A stretch of DNA of 64,000 nucleotides from Acanthosepion lycidas (GCA_963932145.1 OZ010613.1:35677613-35741612), one strand, 5' to 3'. Counted from the stretch's first letter, positions 31,082-43,142 are shown. Program-made: numbers and translations. Notes: a model not told the origin generated them from the sequence alone.

Positions 31082-31946
31082 TTGCTATATTTTGAGATTT
31101 CACCCCAAGACATGATTTCTTCTCCACAGCTCAACAGTGTAAATCAGTGCAAAGATAAGACATCCAGGACTGGAATAATTTATTCCACTTCTTCATTTTT
31201 TTTTATTCTATTTTGAAGGTTGTTTTGTGCTGCTTCTTTTCAGTAATTTGCTGCTCATCCCAAAATGGATATTTACTTGCAGAAGAAGAAACATGTTTAT
31301 GCATTATGAAAAACTGATTGTCGGCCATGTTTGAATATCTGAATTAGCAAACTTTACCACCAACAATGACGATATTTATTGTGCAAAAAAGCAACTGATT
31401 TCTGCTGAACTGTTGGATACAATCTGGTTGAATGTCTGCTAAAGACCTTCCCTCACCAAATTTATAGACAAATCCTACAGATTCTTGGTCTTACTCCAAT
31501 ATTTTTGTTCTTACTTATCTTGAAGTCAGAAGGCTATGACTATTTGACTATCTCCCTTTGGCATGTAAACACTATTCTTTGCAAACTGCTTTTTGCTTTA
31601 TTATTTTTTTAAATTTACTATGCCTTTGACTTATATTAGTCAGATATTATTTTACCCTGTCATTTTTTTCTTGTATCATTGTTTGATAATTTTGTCAATT
31701 AAAATTAACAATGGCCAATCACTGCACAATATTAGCTGACAACGCCCATAGTTGCCCTTCTCTGAGACTGGTTGCCAACCAAGGCTAGAACATTTTTTCA
31801 TTACTATTTCTTTGTAGCAACCAAAAACGGATAATTCTCAGTCTGGTACCCACATTTTTGTTTTTCTTGCCTCAGAATTAGAAGGCTATGACCACTTGAC
31901 TGTATCTATTTTGCATCTGTAACCAATATAGCAATAAGATAAGTCA
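31082..31946. repeat. Unnamed diverged direct repeat
   Basis: 'agaaggctatgactatttga' at 31522 and 'agaaggctatgaccacttga' at 31869, each preceded by a 'ttgttctta/ttttctt' block, are two copies about 345 bases apart. Between them 'ggttgccaaccaaggctaga' recalls C-SINE. No gene. Confidence 0.4.
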
Positions 31947-32102
31947 AGTCTAATAGATATGTGTAAGCAATAAGTCTAATAGATATGTGTAAGCAATAAG
32001 TCTAATAGATATGTGTAAGCAATAAGTCTAATAGATATGTGTAAGCAATAAGTCTAATAGATATGTGTAAGCAATAAGTCTAATAGATATGTGTAAGCAA
32101 TA
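31947..32102. repeat. 26-bp tandem repeat x6
   Basis: Six nearly identical units AAGTCTAATAGATATGTGTA + AGCAAT. Confidence 0.95.
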
Positions 32103-32534
32103 TAGCAATAAGATACAGTATTTATAGCAATAAGAAATATAGTCAAATTAAAAATATCAATGAAGTGTTAAAGAATATAATTATATGTTTTACCAGTTAG
32201 TGACTGGGAGGGATAATTCCGAGGAGGACATAAATCCAGGTAGAGCTCAATGTAAACAGCAGAGCATTACAATGATGATAAGAAGACAGAGCCTTTAATT
32301 ATCCATTTTGTTTATAATTTTTATTTCATGAACACCAAGATGTTCATCTCATCAGAATGACAAATGTAAAAGAATGGGCAGGATAAGAAATCTATATACA
32401 CATACATATACTTGCAGGTAAGTATAAATATATTTCTTCCTCAGGTGTTACATATACAGTGCTCAGTGTTATGAAACAGAGCTCTAAGTATAGATTAGTG
32501 AATATACATAATATCCAATGTCAATAGCAAGACT

Positions 32535-32575
32535 GAGTTTCATGCAGTTCTTGCAATCTTCAGGTGCAAGTATGT
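32535..32575 (-). ncRNA. Hammerhead-like motif (left arm)
   Basis: Minus strand: CAC, core CTGAAGA, stem II TGCA/TGCA, GAAA, stem III ACT/AGT with a 1-base loop, then C. The 3' side of stem I is imperfect in this arm. Confidence 0.45.
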
Positions 32576-33126
32576 TCTAACCATTATAGAGTTCGCGTTC
32601 TCATGGTGATAATTCAAAATTGTGTTTTGAAATTTTTTTTAATTATTGTTGCATAAAATATTAGAATTAACTATTAATAATTTACACCATTCAAATTCTT
32701 AAGTTCAAAATGCAAAGAATAAAAAAAATAAGTAAATAAAAAAAAAATAAAATTATTTAAATTTGGATTCAAAAGTAACAATATATCAAGGGGGATACCT
32801 ATCTATTTTTACACCCTTGTATTTCCACCCTGCGTTCTCGTTTAAGTTAATTGCTATAACTAGGGCATTTTATGTAAAAATAGAGAGTTATACACCTTGA
32901 TATATTGTTTACTTTTGAAACCAAATTTCAATAATTTTATTTATTTATTTTTTTTTTTTACTTTTTTAATTCTTTGCTTTTCAAACTTAAGAATTTGAAT
33001 GGTACATAAATTATTAATAGTTAATTCTAGTATTTTACACAAAAATAATTAAACAAACAAGTTTTAAAACACAATTTTGAATCGTCACCACAAGAATATA
33101 AACTCCATAATAGATTGAACATATTG

Positions 33127-33167
33127 CACCTGAAGATTGCGAGAACTCATTGAAACTCTTAGTTGTG
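33127..33167 (+). ncRNA. Hammerhead-ribozyme-like motif (best example)
   Basis: In order: CAC (33127-33129), CTGAAGA (33130-33136), stem II with GAG/CTC, GAAA (33152-33155), stem III ACT/AGT closing a CTT loop (33155-33163), T as the base before the scissile bond (33164), then GTG (33165-33167) pairing with the first CAC. Every conserved core base of a type-I hammerhead is present. Activity is inferred only. Confidence 0.55.
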
Positions 33168-33187
33168 GTATTGACATTGTATGTATG

Positions 33188-33188
<1 letters not shown>

Positions 33189-33228
<40 letters not shown>
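33189..33228. repeat. (TA)n(GA)n microsatellite
   Basis: TA run followed by GA run, just after the palindrome. Confidence 0.95.
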
Positions 33229-33369
33229 TATGGGTATGATAAAAAACGTATATGCACATATACCTGCACACACATATATAAATAAAATGTGTGTGTATGT
33301 GTGTGTATATATATATATATGCAATTTTTTTATATTATATATGAACAGTACTTAAAGTGCTCAATATCA

Positions 33370-33700
33370 CGGATAGAGGTTAAATATTTTCACAGGAGTT
33401 ATAAAACAGTGCTCAATATTATATAAAAGAGTTAAGTATATATTAATGAATATATACAATATCCCATGCTGATAGCACAACCCAGAGTTTCATGCATATC
33501 CGTAATCTTCACATGAAGGATACTCACAGACCATTAAGCATTATGAAATTCACAACTCATGGTGTCGATTTTAAATTGTGTGTTAAGACTTGTTCATTTT
33601 ATTATTGTTGTCTATAATATTTGAATTATTTATAAATTATACCAATTCTTAAATTTGAAAGACAAAAAATTTTTTTAAAAAGATAGTTATTTTAAATAAT
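33370..33700 (-). repeat. Third copy of the palindrome-arm family
   Basis: 'agagtttcatgcatatccgt', 'aatcttcac', 'ttaaattgtgtgttaaga', 'attcttaaatttgaaagac'. Same order as 32530-32720. The hammerhead-like core is damaged on this copy (GTGAAGA). Confidence 0.65.
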
Positions 33701-33738
33701 TTTTCAAAAATTCAAATAATTTTTTTCTTTGGGACACC

Positions 33739-33746
<8 letters not shown>

Positions 33747-33825
<79 letters not shown>
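33747..33825. repeat. (TA)n(CA)n microsatellite
   Basis: About 25 TA units and 14 CA units, 230 bases upstream of the host exon. Confidence 0.97.
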
Positions 33826-33827
<2 letters not shown>

Positions 33828-34056
33828 TATAGTGGATGTCAGCATCATATAGAACTGATCATGAGAAATTACCTACTCTCTACACCATTAACAACATTAT
33901 GCTTTTTTATAGCCTTTTGTGTAGTCAAAGAACTTGCTTTTATGTTACCATAAACAAGCAAAATTTCTCTGGTTACTGCTGACTTGTTCAATGTAGATAA
34001 GCAGCTTGCTTTCTTGAATTTGTCTTACTGAAATATTTTATTTTTTCTTTTTCTAG

Positions 34057-34976
34057 ATTTTATTGCAAGAATACAAGCAAAATCTCCCAAGATGGTCAGC
34101 ACAACTACTGCTGCTGCTGCTATACAGTACCTTCACCATGTGAGGGTCGATTCCACAACTGACAGTTCTATCCACCTGACATGGAGCATCAAGGAAGACG
34201 CCACATCACAAATAACAGGGTTTCAGGTTCACTTCCAAAAGGTAGCCAGCTCGTACATCCAATACAGTGCTATGCTTTCATCACTGACAACAAGTTACAA
34301 GATTCGAAATCTAGTCGCCGACACCTTCTACAAAGTGTGTGTTGTGATGTATCGGAATGACACACAACAGGGACAAACCCGACAACAATGCACTGGGGCA
34401 TCAACCACAAGTTGGCATCTGCCTGTTTCCGTGGGTAGCAGCATTGGTGCCATGTTGGCGCTATCTCTGATTGTACTCATGGTCTTGGTCGCTCGTTGCC
34501 CAACTGTCATGAGACGGAGAAAAGGACCTGCAGACACGGGTAAATATGACAGCATGACATCTAACCTGCACGATGATCACTTAGAGATGAGTGACACAAC
34601 TCTTCAAGTCCAAGATGATCCATTCTCAGATCAGGACAGCATTATCGTTGAAGTGCCTGTATCATTTCATGAGCAAGCTGTAAAACATCACCGGCAAAGC
34701 TTGAATGAAGGCTATACAAATGGCAACCAGTGCTTTTATTTATCTACTACCCCCCCTCAGGCGGGATATGTCCAGACACAGGCAACATATGTCCCTCACA
34801 TCCATCATGTGCGTCCACATCTACAGCACCAGGGCAGCATTTGCACATACGAAGGCTGCATTGAAGAAATACCCCATTGCAGCCATATGCATTCAACGGT
34901 GGTCAATATTGAACACCAGCCTCCATTATCACGACTTGATCACCAAACTTCTCTTGACCAAAACAATCCATTATAA
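34057..34976 (+). CDS. Terminal exon: FN3 domain, single-pass membrane protein (partial gene)
   Basis: The only convincing host coding region. A polypyrimidine tract and AG (34055-34056) mark a splice acceptor. Two bases complete a codon, then 305 codons run open to TAA. Residues about 22-112 form a fibronectin type III domain ('SSIHLTWSIKED', 'YKIRNLVADTFYKVCVVMY', paired Cys). About 120-146 is one transmembrane helix ('SVGSSIGAMLALSLIVLMVL') followed by a basic stop-transfer RCPTVMRRRKG. The rest is a polar, His/Gln-rich cytoplasmic tail with acidic 'DDPFSDQDSIIVEV'. FN3-TM-tail in one last exon recalls LRR-FN3 neuronal adhesion proteins (FLRT, LRFN, ELFN, LRIT types), but no LRR lies in the window. 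The ATG at 34092 has a good start context yet no signal peptide follows, so I prefer a spliced-in exon. Confidence 0.85.
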
Positions 34977-35241
34977 ACTTTTAAAGATTCAAGTTTGACT
35001 TTTTGGTATTCTCTTGAAGAACCGATTTGCGTTCTTTAGTCATTTTTGTGGCATGCTAAACAATGTACGATTATATAACAAAATCTTCACTTATATATCT
35101 ACTCGTTTGAAGCTGTGCAGAACAAAATTGCAAAGAGCAAAACATTGTCTTTTGGCATGACTGACAATTTTGGAATAAAATTTGAGATGTTTTGACAAAT
35201 TTGAAGAGACCTCAAAAGGTCAGACTATTAGTTCAAATAAA
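34977..35241 (+). other. Probable 3' UTR with poly(A) signals
   Basis: Follows the stop codon. AATAAA at 35174-35179 and again at 35236-35241, the second directly before an 18-base T run. No other feature competes. Confidence 0.55.
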
Positions 35242-35339
35242 TATTTTTTTTTTTTTTTTTTTCTTTTCCTATAGCAAAAAGGACATGATTAGACAAAAAT
35301 GGAAAAATAACTACAGGAGTTTAATGCAAAAAACAGAAA

Positions 35340-35640
35340 AAAAAATCAATAATAGTAAATGAAAATAACAAAATGAGTTAACTTGGTTATCACTCCACAC
35401 TTATCAGAAAACGATCGAAGAAAATAAACAGCAGGAATGGTTGATAAGACTGAATGTGATTTGTTTATAAAAATATACCCATCTCAGCATATTATTGATA
35501 TGCATCTATTTTCTTTTATATGTTTCCTTTTTGAGTCAGTTGTGCACAAAAATCTTACTTTCCTAAATCGAGTTCAGGTAAGTGAGGAGTGATAACCAGT
35601 TAATTCATTCTGTTATTTTCTATTATTATCATTATTTCTC
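35340..35640. repeat. Inverted repeat, ~60-base arms
   Basis: 'gttaacttggttatcactcc' (35376-35395) is mirrored by 'gtgaggagtgataaccagtt' (35581-35600). Complementarity extends outward through 'aatagtaaatgaaaataaca' and 'tgttattttctattattatc'. A foldback element or MITE remnant in the 3' flank. Confidence 0.7.
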
Positions 35641-35879
35641 CATTTTTAACACTAAACTATGTCAGTTGCTTTCTCTTTTTGTTCTTTTTAGTTATGTTCT
35701 TTCTTTTTCCTAGAATTAACATTTGTACCTTTAATAAGATCTGCAAGTATTTTTTTTCTTAATCTCCACATTTCAGAAGCTTGTCAAATTAACAGCTTAA
35801 TGAGCAAGTAGTTTGAAATACTTTGATTTCTTTCTGATTTGATTTTATTACAAAAGCTAATCTGATCAAGAAGTGACAC

Positions 35880-36179
35880 TGATTAAAAAAAAAAAAAAAA
35901 AAAAAATTTAAATAGTATCATTAAAATTTTCTTTGTTCAAACCTCTCAAAAAATGTCTTAAAAAGTATTTGAAATTTTTTTTTTTCCTCCCCTGAAGCCA
36001 AACTTTGATATTTGGACACTCAAAACATTCATTCAACCCTCTTTTCAACTGATACATTAATCATTTGGGGATTAAAATTGTCCAATATATAAAAAAAGAT
36101 ACATGGATATTGTTTTCATATGAATAAACTTATGGAATGTATTCAAGCCATGTTTTATCCTCTGGTAATGGTGCAGGCA

Positions 36180-36180
<1 letters not shown>
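35880..36180. other. Unassigned AT-rich DNA
   Basis: Only an A run (35884-35907) and a T run; no gene. Confidence 0.4.

Positions 36181-36184
<4 letters not shown>

Positions 36185-36224
<40 letters not shown>
36185..36224. repeat. (TA)n microsatellite
   Basis: About 20 TA units. Confidence 0.95.
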
Positions 36225-36230
<6 letters not shown>

Positions 36231-36599
36231 AAAAATTTTAAATGACAAAATACTGTCAAAATGAACAAATAACTCGTACAATAAAATTTGTATATATTTT
36301 TTGGCATTTTCCTATACAAAAAAAAAAACAAGAAAAACTATTTCCAAAAATATATGGAACATGTTTCTTCTGTTTTTGTCTGTGGTCACCTCACTTTTAC
36401 TTAACATATTCCTCTCCCCAACCCCGGACAAAATTTAAAGTCAGTGTTCTTCAGTATTCTTATAAAAGTGTAAGCGAACAATTTATAATTTGTGTGGACA
36501 GAAAAAAAAATGCATTGTCCTCATTCAAATTTTGAAGAAAAAATTTAAAAAAATTAAATTTGGAAGATGCATAATAATTTCAATGTTATTAATATTGTA

Positions 36600-37320
36600 A
36601 AATGAAAAATTTAGCAAATTTGGACCTTTGTGTACACAAAAAAAAAAAAAAAGTGTCAAAAGGACTGTTTTTCCATTGACACCATTATTATCTTAACTAC
36701 CTCCACTCCTCAGCAATGTTTATGGTTTAAAAAAAACCATTAGAATTGTAATGAAACCCAAATATATGAAAATGAATCTATACATTTTCTTTGTTCTTGA
36801 GAATTTACAACAAAAATAATAAACATTATTTATTACATTGCTTATTTACTCTATATATTATTTATTGTAATGGTTGAAAAAACATTGGCTAATTACCAAT
36901 AGATTCAAACTTTATAAAATGGTAAATAATAAAGATTTCCTTAGTTGTTTCATGTATCTTAATAATTTAATAAATGTTTACAAATTTATGAATAAAAATT
37001 TTTTTCACATTTATTTCTTTATAAACCAGTAAATGATAAATACTGCATTGTATTAGTTTTTAGATTCTTGTAAATAAATAATCTAATAGTGTTTAATATT
37101 TTTGTTGAAAATTTTTTGATAAACAAAAATAATATATAAATTCACTTTCATTATATGTTTAGGCTTTATTACAATTTTAATCATCACTTTTCAAAGCAAT
37201 AAACATTGCTGAGGAGTGGAGGTAGTTAATAGTGGTGTCAAGGGAAAAACCATCCTTTTGGCACTTTGCAGACATTAAGGTCCAAGTTCACCAAAAATTT
37301 CTTCTTGGACATTAAAATTT
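36600..37320. repeat. Foldback element, >100-base arms
   Basis: 'actacctccactcctcagca' (36700-36719) is mirrored by 'tgctgaggagtggaggtagt' (37208-37227). Pairing continues through 'gacaccattattatctta'/'agtggtgtcaaggg', 'gtcaaaaggactgtttttcc' and 'ggacc'. The 480-base interior is plain AT-rich DNA. Confidence 0.85.
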
Positions 37321-37649
37321 ATATTGTCTTAAAATTATGACTGTATAGTGAAATTATTCTTCTAATTATGTCAAAATATGTTGTTAGACTATATTATTGT
37401 TGAATATTCTAAAAACATTATCAAAACTAATGTAATTCTGGCAAAAATTTGTTTTTATAGTTGCTTTTATTATAAACATTTTTATGACAGGGAAAAGTTT
37501 TGTTTTTTTGTCCAAAGTCATAATAATTATTATTTTTATAAAGACATTTTTCGTCTGAATTCATAAAATTAGATGTTATTACTATTGTACATTCTTTCAT
37601 GTCTGTTTTCACATTTTTGTTGTTTTTATCCCATGTCTGAAATCTAGGT

Positions 37650-37985
37650 CTTTAATTCAAACAGAAGTGCTAATTTCAACATCCACATCTCATATGACAA
37701 AAACAGGCCTAATTTACAGTTGGCTCCACGCATCCACTTCCAGAATGCCTCCAAAAATAAGTGTCATAAAACAGCTTTTCTGGCCAATCAAAAAAAAAAA
37801 CAAAAAAAAAACAAAAGAAAACATGCCATTAATTTTGATTGGTCAGTAAAGATGTTTTATGAATCTGATATTTTTTGGATGGTATTCTAGAAGTCAGTGC
37901 ATGGAGTCAAACAAAATTAAGGTCCAATTTTGTCATATGCGGATTTTGAAGTAAGTACTACCATTTGGATTAAAGAATTGGAATT
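37650..37985. repeat. Foldback element, ~140-base arms
   Basis: 'tcatatgacaaaaacaggcc' (37690-37709) mirrors 'aattttgtcatatgcg' (37926-37941); 'tggctccacgcatccacttc' mirrors 'gaagtcagtgcatggagtca'; 'cataaaacagcttttctggc' mirrors 'gtcagtaaagatgttttatg'. The centre is an A-rich stretch near 37795-37820. Arms are about 80% matched, so it is old. Confidence 0.8.
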
Positions 37986-38940
37986 CTAACTCGATACATC
38001 ATTATAAAATGGTGACCATTTTAGCCTCCTGTCTTTCTCTGTTATCTACACTATTTGCTGGAAGTTACTGACTAAAGTCTGTTCAACCTGTGAAACTATC
38101 CAGTATAGATTCCAGAGGAAAATTCATTTTTCTCCCCTCTGAACAAATTGTTAGAAGTTCTTATGGAAAAGAGTGGGCTCATTTTTAATTAGCAGATAAA
38201 ACAGAGTAATTACACGTTATTTGTTAGCTAAGGATGAAGAGTTTGATCCTTATGAGCATAGTTAACATAATCAATACCTGAGGAACGTCAGAATAGTCAC
38301 AATTTTGCAATAAGGAAAACAAAAATGAGCAGACATGTCTAAAAGAACTTATAATAGCAAAAAAAGAAAAAACTAACAACAAACAGTAATGATACATTTC
38401 ATCAATCTTTTTTTCAATAAAATTGATATATTATTTGAATTTTTTATATTTCAGACATGGATGTCCTTTCTAAAAAAAAAAAAAAAAAATAAAAAATAAA
38501 AAAAACATTTTTAATTTTAACATTAATTCTTCCAAAATGATTTCTAACATTCACTAATGGCAGAAAAACAGATTAAATATAAAAATTATCTTTTCATCAA
38601 AGCAACACTGATTAAAATAAAAAATTAAAATTACAATAGTTTGCATGACTTACTTTTTTTCCATTTTCTTACAATGTAAGAAATGCTAATAACCTCAAAA
38701 GAAAATGAATTTTAAACAAAACTTATTCCAGATTGTTGCATGAGTGAATATATTTTTTACGGAGTTGCCTGCCCCCGTCTTCTCCAAGCACAATATTTTA
38801 ATTGTTCTGAAGTCCTTGTCAGATTTCCTCAGGTACAACTGCGTATTGTGATGCTTTTTGAAGCCTATGTATTACTGCCATTTTTCTCTTAAAATCATTA
38901 TATAAACTGAGCACACACACACACATTGTATTAGGTGGGT
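37986..38940. other. Unassigned AT-rich DNA
   Basis: No gene or repeat recognised beyond an A run at 38472-38489. Confidence 0.4.
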
Positions 38941-39064
38941 GCAAAAGTTCTCAATGCCTGATTTTTTTTTTTTTTTTTTTTGAAAACCAGAAAAAAGTTG
39001 AAAACCATTTTTTAATTAAAACATTTTTTTTTTAAATTGCTGCAAGTTTTCGCACACACCTTAT
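38941..39064. mobile_element. Mariner MITE, 124 bp
   Basis: Ends TTAGGTGGGTGCAAAAGTT and, inverted, TAAGGTGTGTGCGAAAACTT, flanked by TA on both sides (38939-38940, 39065-39066). The interior is simple A/T-rich sequence. Confidence 0.75.
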
Positions 39065-41105
39065 ATACCATTATTTAATATGCTTTTATCTCTCAGGCTT
39101 TCTTCATTTTTATATGATCCTCAAAACTCTCAGAGCAATGAGAACAAAGCCTTTTCTTTTACAATTTAGTCTGCTGTTCTGGTTCAAAATATTTATCAGT
39201 CTTCCTATCTTGGAACTCTTGATAGCCTTTTTAATACTTTTAATCTGTGAAAAATTTAAACCTCCTAACAAATGAATTTCTGGAGACACAAAAAAAATTG
39301 GAAATTTTGTATATGTACTCTTTATATAGAAATTCAAAATTTCTTTTTTCTTTTAATTGTGATTTTCTATTTTTGTTTTATATTCACCACTGTGTTCTGT
39401 TTTGAAGTTGGAGTTTGTCAGGTAGTCAAAACAAAAAGTAAAACTTAAAAAAAAAACAAAAAAAAAAAAACGCAGGGATATTGTGGTTCTGGTAAGAATT
39501 TAGTTTGCAAATTAACCTTTATCACTCTGTGTGTGATTTTATTTGCTGTGCAAAAATTTTATCCTATCACTGTTTTTGAATTTGCTTGAATTTCATAATT
39601 GTGTTGTCATATCCTGCTATGGCAACAAAAACACCTTTGAGTGAGATTAACAGTAAGGTTACTGTAATTGAGAAAGTGTGCAGTGGAAAAGAAAGTAATA
39701 TTAATAATGCAGTGTGCTAAAGGTTAAACCAAGTACCTAAACTCATATTTCATATTTTGTTTAATATATTTAAGTGTACACTGTAGAGAGTCAATAATTC
39801 ATTTATTATAAAATTTGTGGGGGGGGAGGGTCATAATTTTTTCTTTCTTTTCCACCTCTTCAACACTTATTACTGCAGGGTGTTTGAATGCCCAACAATT
39901 ATTTTTTTTTAATATTTAATCAAATTTGGATGATTAATAAAATAGGTTTCTGAATACCTCTGTCAAGTAATTACAAGGAGTTACTAGTTTTAGTCATGTG
40001 TGAATTCCAAACACATAACCATGAAGTAAAGATTGTGGCAAGTTAAATTTTTATTAGTCAAGTAGCTTTTAAAATACCTCTGTCAAGAAATTTTAGTCAT
40101 AACAATTGTAGGAATTACAAAGATAAAGATTATAAAGTAAAGACTGTCTGCAATAATTGTAGTAGAAGTAATCCAAGATACAAAAAGAGGAAACTATTTG
40201 AGACCTTTATTCTTTGAACACACAACTAAATGTTTACCTTAATAGTTAGCAAATTGAAAATCATATTTTCATGATCAGTCAAATAATTTTCTGAATACCA
40301 TTATCAAATAAAAAAGCATTTCTTGTTTTAGTTATAATATCTGTGCAAATTAAAAACAGTTTTATTCGTTTACTAAAAATAAACCTATTTTTCTATTTTT
40401 GAAACTTTCAAATTCCTTCTTTAATGTTGGCATTTTAATTCATTTTTTTCAAAATAAAACCTATGGGGTTATTCCATTTTTATTGATAAAAATAAAGAAT
40501 AGAAAAATCAATGCGATATATAAGAAAATGAAGACCTCAATGATATATCTGTAATATTTTAATAAAGTAGCAACATCCAGCATTGCACAGGAACTGATTT
40601 TGTCTGAATAAAAAGACAAATAAATACTTCAATATATTTGTATAGATTATTAAAATGCGAAGAAAAGTAACTATGCATTAATTTACTACCAAATTTTGAT
40701 TTACCTCCCTTACCACTATATTTCTATGAAGGGAATAAATATTTAACTTCTATGAAAAATTACTTCTTGGACCTTTCATGCCCTTCAGGGTTGATAAAGG
40801 GCAACTTTACATAGACTAAGAGATTTTGTAGCTTATAGCTGATCTGTATTGCTAAACTTGATTCAAATTCATCAAGTAGTTTCTGAGTATGTAGCTGACA
40901 GGTAGACACTTCATTTTATTTGTGCCAAAGAGGTATTTGAAAAAAAAAAAAAAAAAAAATGCTGCTAATGGTATAACAGTATCCCACAGTACTAATCGAG
41001 GATAAATTAAGTTATATAGTAACAAATTAATTGTACATTAGTATATCGGTTATAACAATATCAATGTTTTGGCATTATTATAGATCTAATATTCTTAAAA
41101 CTAAT

Positions 41106-41112
<7 letters not shown>
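39065..41112. other. Long stretch without gene
   Basis: Two kilobases of AT-rich DNA. 40555-40925 resembles 16310-16445 at its left part and has 'caaattcatcaagtagtttc' near its right end, a phrase common in old invertebrate transposon 3' ends. A run at 40939-40958. No coding exon supported. Confidence 0.4.

Positions 41113-41169
<57 letters not shown>
41113..41169. repeat. (TA)n microsatellite
   Basis: About 28 TA units. Confidence 0.97.
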
Positions 41170-41171
<2 letters not shown>

Positions 41172-41785
41172 CATAAAAAAACAAGGGAAACTTCAAAATA
41201 TGTACTCTTAAAGGTAATCCATATTTGATCAAGAAAACAAGAAAGGTTGTGCATTGTTTGTATCATTATGTTTAGTCATATTATTCCCAGAAAATAAACG
41301 TTAATGTTCTGATGACGACAGAAATAAACACTGAAATATCCACCAAATCATCACTCTTCCTTGTCAAGCAAATATTAACTTAATACATTTTCAGTGTTAA
41401 CTTTATGACTTGGGTTTTACAAATGCCTAATTAACAAAAACATTAATTTACTGAGAATAGATAGTAGACATATATTTATTTTAAATTACATTTAGCATGA
41501 AACAGACTTTCATCTCTGGGTGTTGACTTCAGTGTCAACTTTTATATTTAAATATATGCTCCATCTCTGATGTTGAGCACTTTAACCCATAAATATAGCA
41601 TATCTTAAAACTATATATTTAAAGTTGTAAGAGTTTTTGGTTGCAAAATTGCTGGTTCTTTCTCCTTAGTTTACTGGTGGGAAAGCATTTTAGGTAGGCA
41701 GTTATTTTGTAATAAAGTACTCAATATTAAAATGTAAAGATAAAGCATTACTAGAATTAAAGTGGAAAACTTACTAAAACTTACT
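41170..41785. other. Unassigned AT-rich DNA
   Basis: Nothing recognised. Confidence 0.4.
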
Positions 41786-41788
41786 CAA

Positions 41789-41937
41789 ATGAGTAGTGTT
41801 GGTTCAGTCATGCTGACTTCAAAGTTTCACAAGCACATTGTAGTAATGATTTCACTCTTCAGGGCTATTAAGAGAGAAGACAACAGCCCTGAAAAATGAA
41901 AGCATTGCTGCAATGATTGAACCAACACCACTTAGTT
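41789..41937. repeat. Imperfect hairpin
   Basis: 'tgttggttcagtcat' mirrors 'atgattgaaccaacac'; 'cttcagggctattaag' mirrors 'aacagccctgaa'. Stem of about 60 bases with bulges. Confidence 0.65.
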
Positions 41938-42166
41938 CAGTGACAAGTTTCTCCACATTCATTATATATATATATATATAAAACAAAGTGGAAAAAAATA
42001 ACTTCATCAACCTAAATTTATGTAGGTGCAACTACACATGTGCACAAACAAGGAATGCTGGGAATTTTTAACTTAATTTTTTTTTTTTTTAAATCTAGCT
42101 GATTTAATTTACGTTCTTTTTTCTATTTCACCTACATGTATTCTAGCACGAACATAACAAATTTAG

Positions 42167-42198
42167 TCCGATGAAGTCTTATAAGGACAAAACATGTC
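42167..42198 (+). ncRNA. Hammerhead-like motif
   Basis: CCGATGA, stem II AGTC/GGAC, AAAAC in place of GAAAC, then self-complementary ACATGT plus C. One core base differs (C for T in CTGATGA) and G of GAAA is A, so it is probably dead. Flanking 'ggacaaaacatgtcccatga' is typical of Penelope-like ends. Confidence 0.4.
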
Positions 42199-42235
42199 CC
42201 ATGAAAACTTTTTCCACTTAGTCATACATTTTTTC

Positions 42236-42545
42236 CCAATCAGTCAGTTAAGTGCCATACATGATACATGCTTGGGCAATCATGTATCATTCAATATATG
42301 ACTTACAAGGCAGAAGATTTTTCTCACAGTAGGTTGCCATTTCTTTCTGCCAACAAAGGCTAAAGAACCCAGTCTGTCCTGCTATTCAATTCTTAGCTGG
42401 TAGAAGAGATGGAATAGTACCTTTTCCAAGGGAATTTGTGCCTAAGTAAATATAACAAACTCAACTAGGATTCTAATGCGGATCTCCAAGTTCTTATTCC
42501 AAACCAATATCTATGACACCACAATGCACATCCCAATACTGTTCT
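42236..42545 (-). repeat. C-SINE copy
   Basis: 'cagtcagttaagtgccatac', 'gggcaatcatgtatcattca', 'gttgccatttctttctgcca', 'ccttttccaaggg', 'taagtaaatataac', 'tctatgacaccac'. Longest C-SINE in the window. Confidence 0.65.
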
Positions 42546-43090
42546 TCGCGTATAAAAATATATATCGTTATCTCAGATATATATATTATAAAGATTATAT
42601 ATTAATTGAACTATATACTTAGTTCATGTCACGTTAACTGGAAAACACTTGCAGCAAAAGAATTTGTGGATTTACCACATTACAAAAATTCACACAAAAA
42701 ATTCTCACTTGAAATATTTGAACTCCAGTGTTGCAGCTTGCATGTTCCAATATCATATAACCATTCATAAATAACATTCTTAAAAAAAAAAAAAAAAAAA
42801 ATCTTTTGATCTCTTATATATTTATTTCATCTTGAAGTTTTATTTCTAATAAAAAAAAATTACAGCTTGACAATGAGAATAGGAAGTTTTTGAAAGTACT
42901 TGCTGCTCTAAAACCACACCAGATCCATCTGACAATTTTATACATAATCATTGTGTCATTCAATGGATTGTTAGCAAGTTAATGCTTATATTAAGTCTGT
43001 TAGCAAAGAGAATTCGCCATTAATTACATTAATATTGCTAATTGATTTATTGTACAATTACCTCTTTAAAATATGAAATATATGCTGCCC

Positions 43091-43094
<4 letters not shown>
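42546..43094. other. Unassigned AT-rich DNA
   Basis: Nothing recognised. Confidence 0.4.

Positions 43095-43140
<46 letters not shown>
43095..43140. repeat. (TA)n microsatellite
   Basis: About 22 TA units. Confidence 0.97.

Positions 43141-43142
<2 letters not shown>

Larger units (their letters stand above)
32450..33170. repeat. Large imperfect palindrome with hammerhead-like cores
   Basis: Left arm 32525-32760 and right arm 32935-33165 are inverse copies ('gcacctgaagattgc', 'attcaaaattgtgtttt', 'aattcttaag', 'gatatattg'); centre near 32850. A third, separate relative in direct orientation with the left arm occupies 33370-33700. The family looks like a terminal fragment of a Penelope-like element arranged head-to-head, but no protein-coding part is attached. 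Confidence 0.8.
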
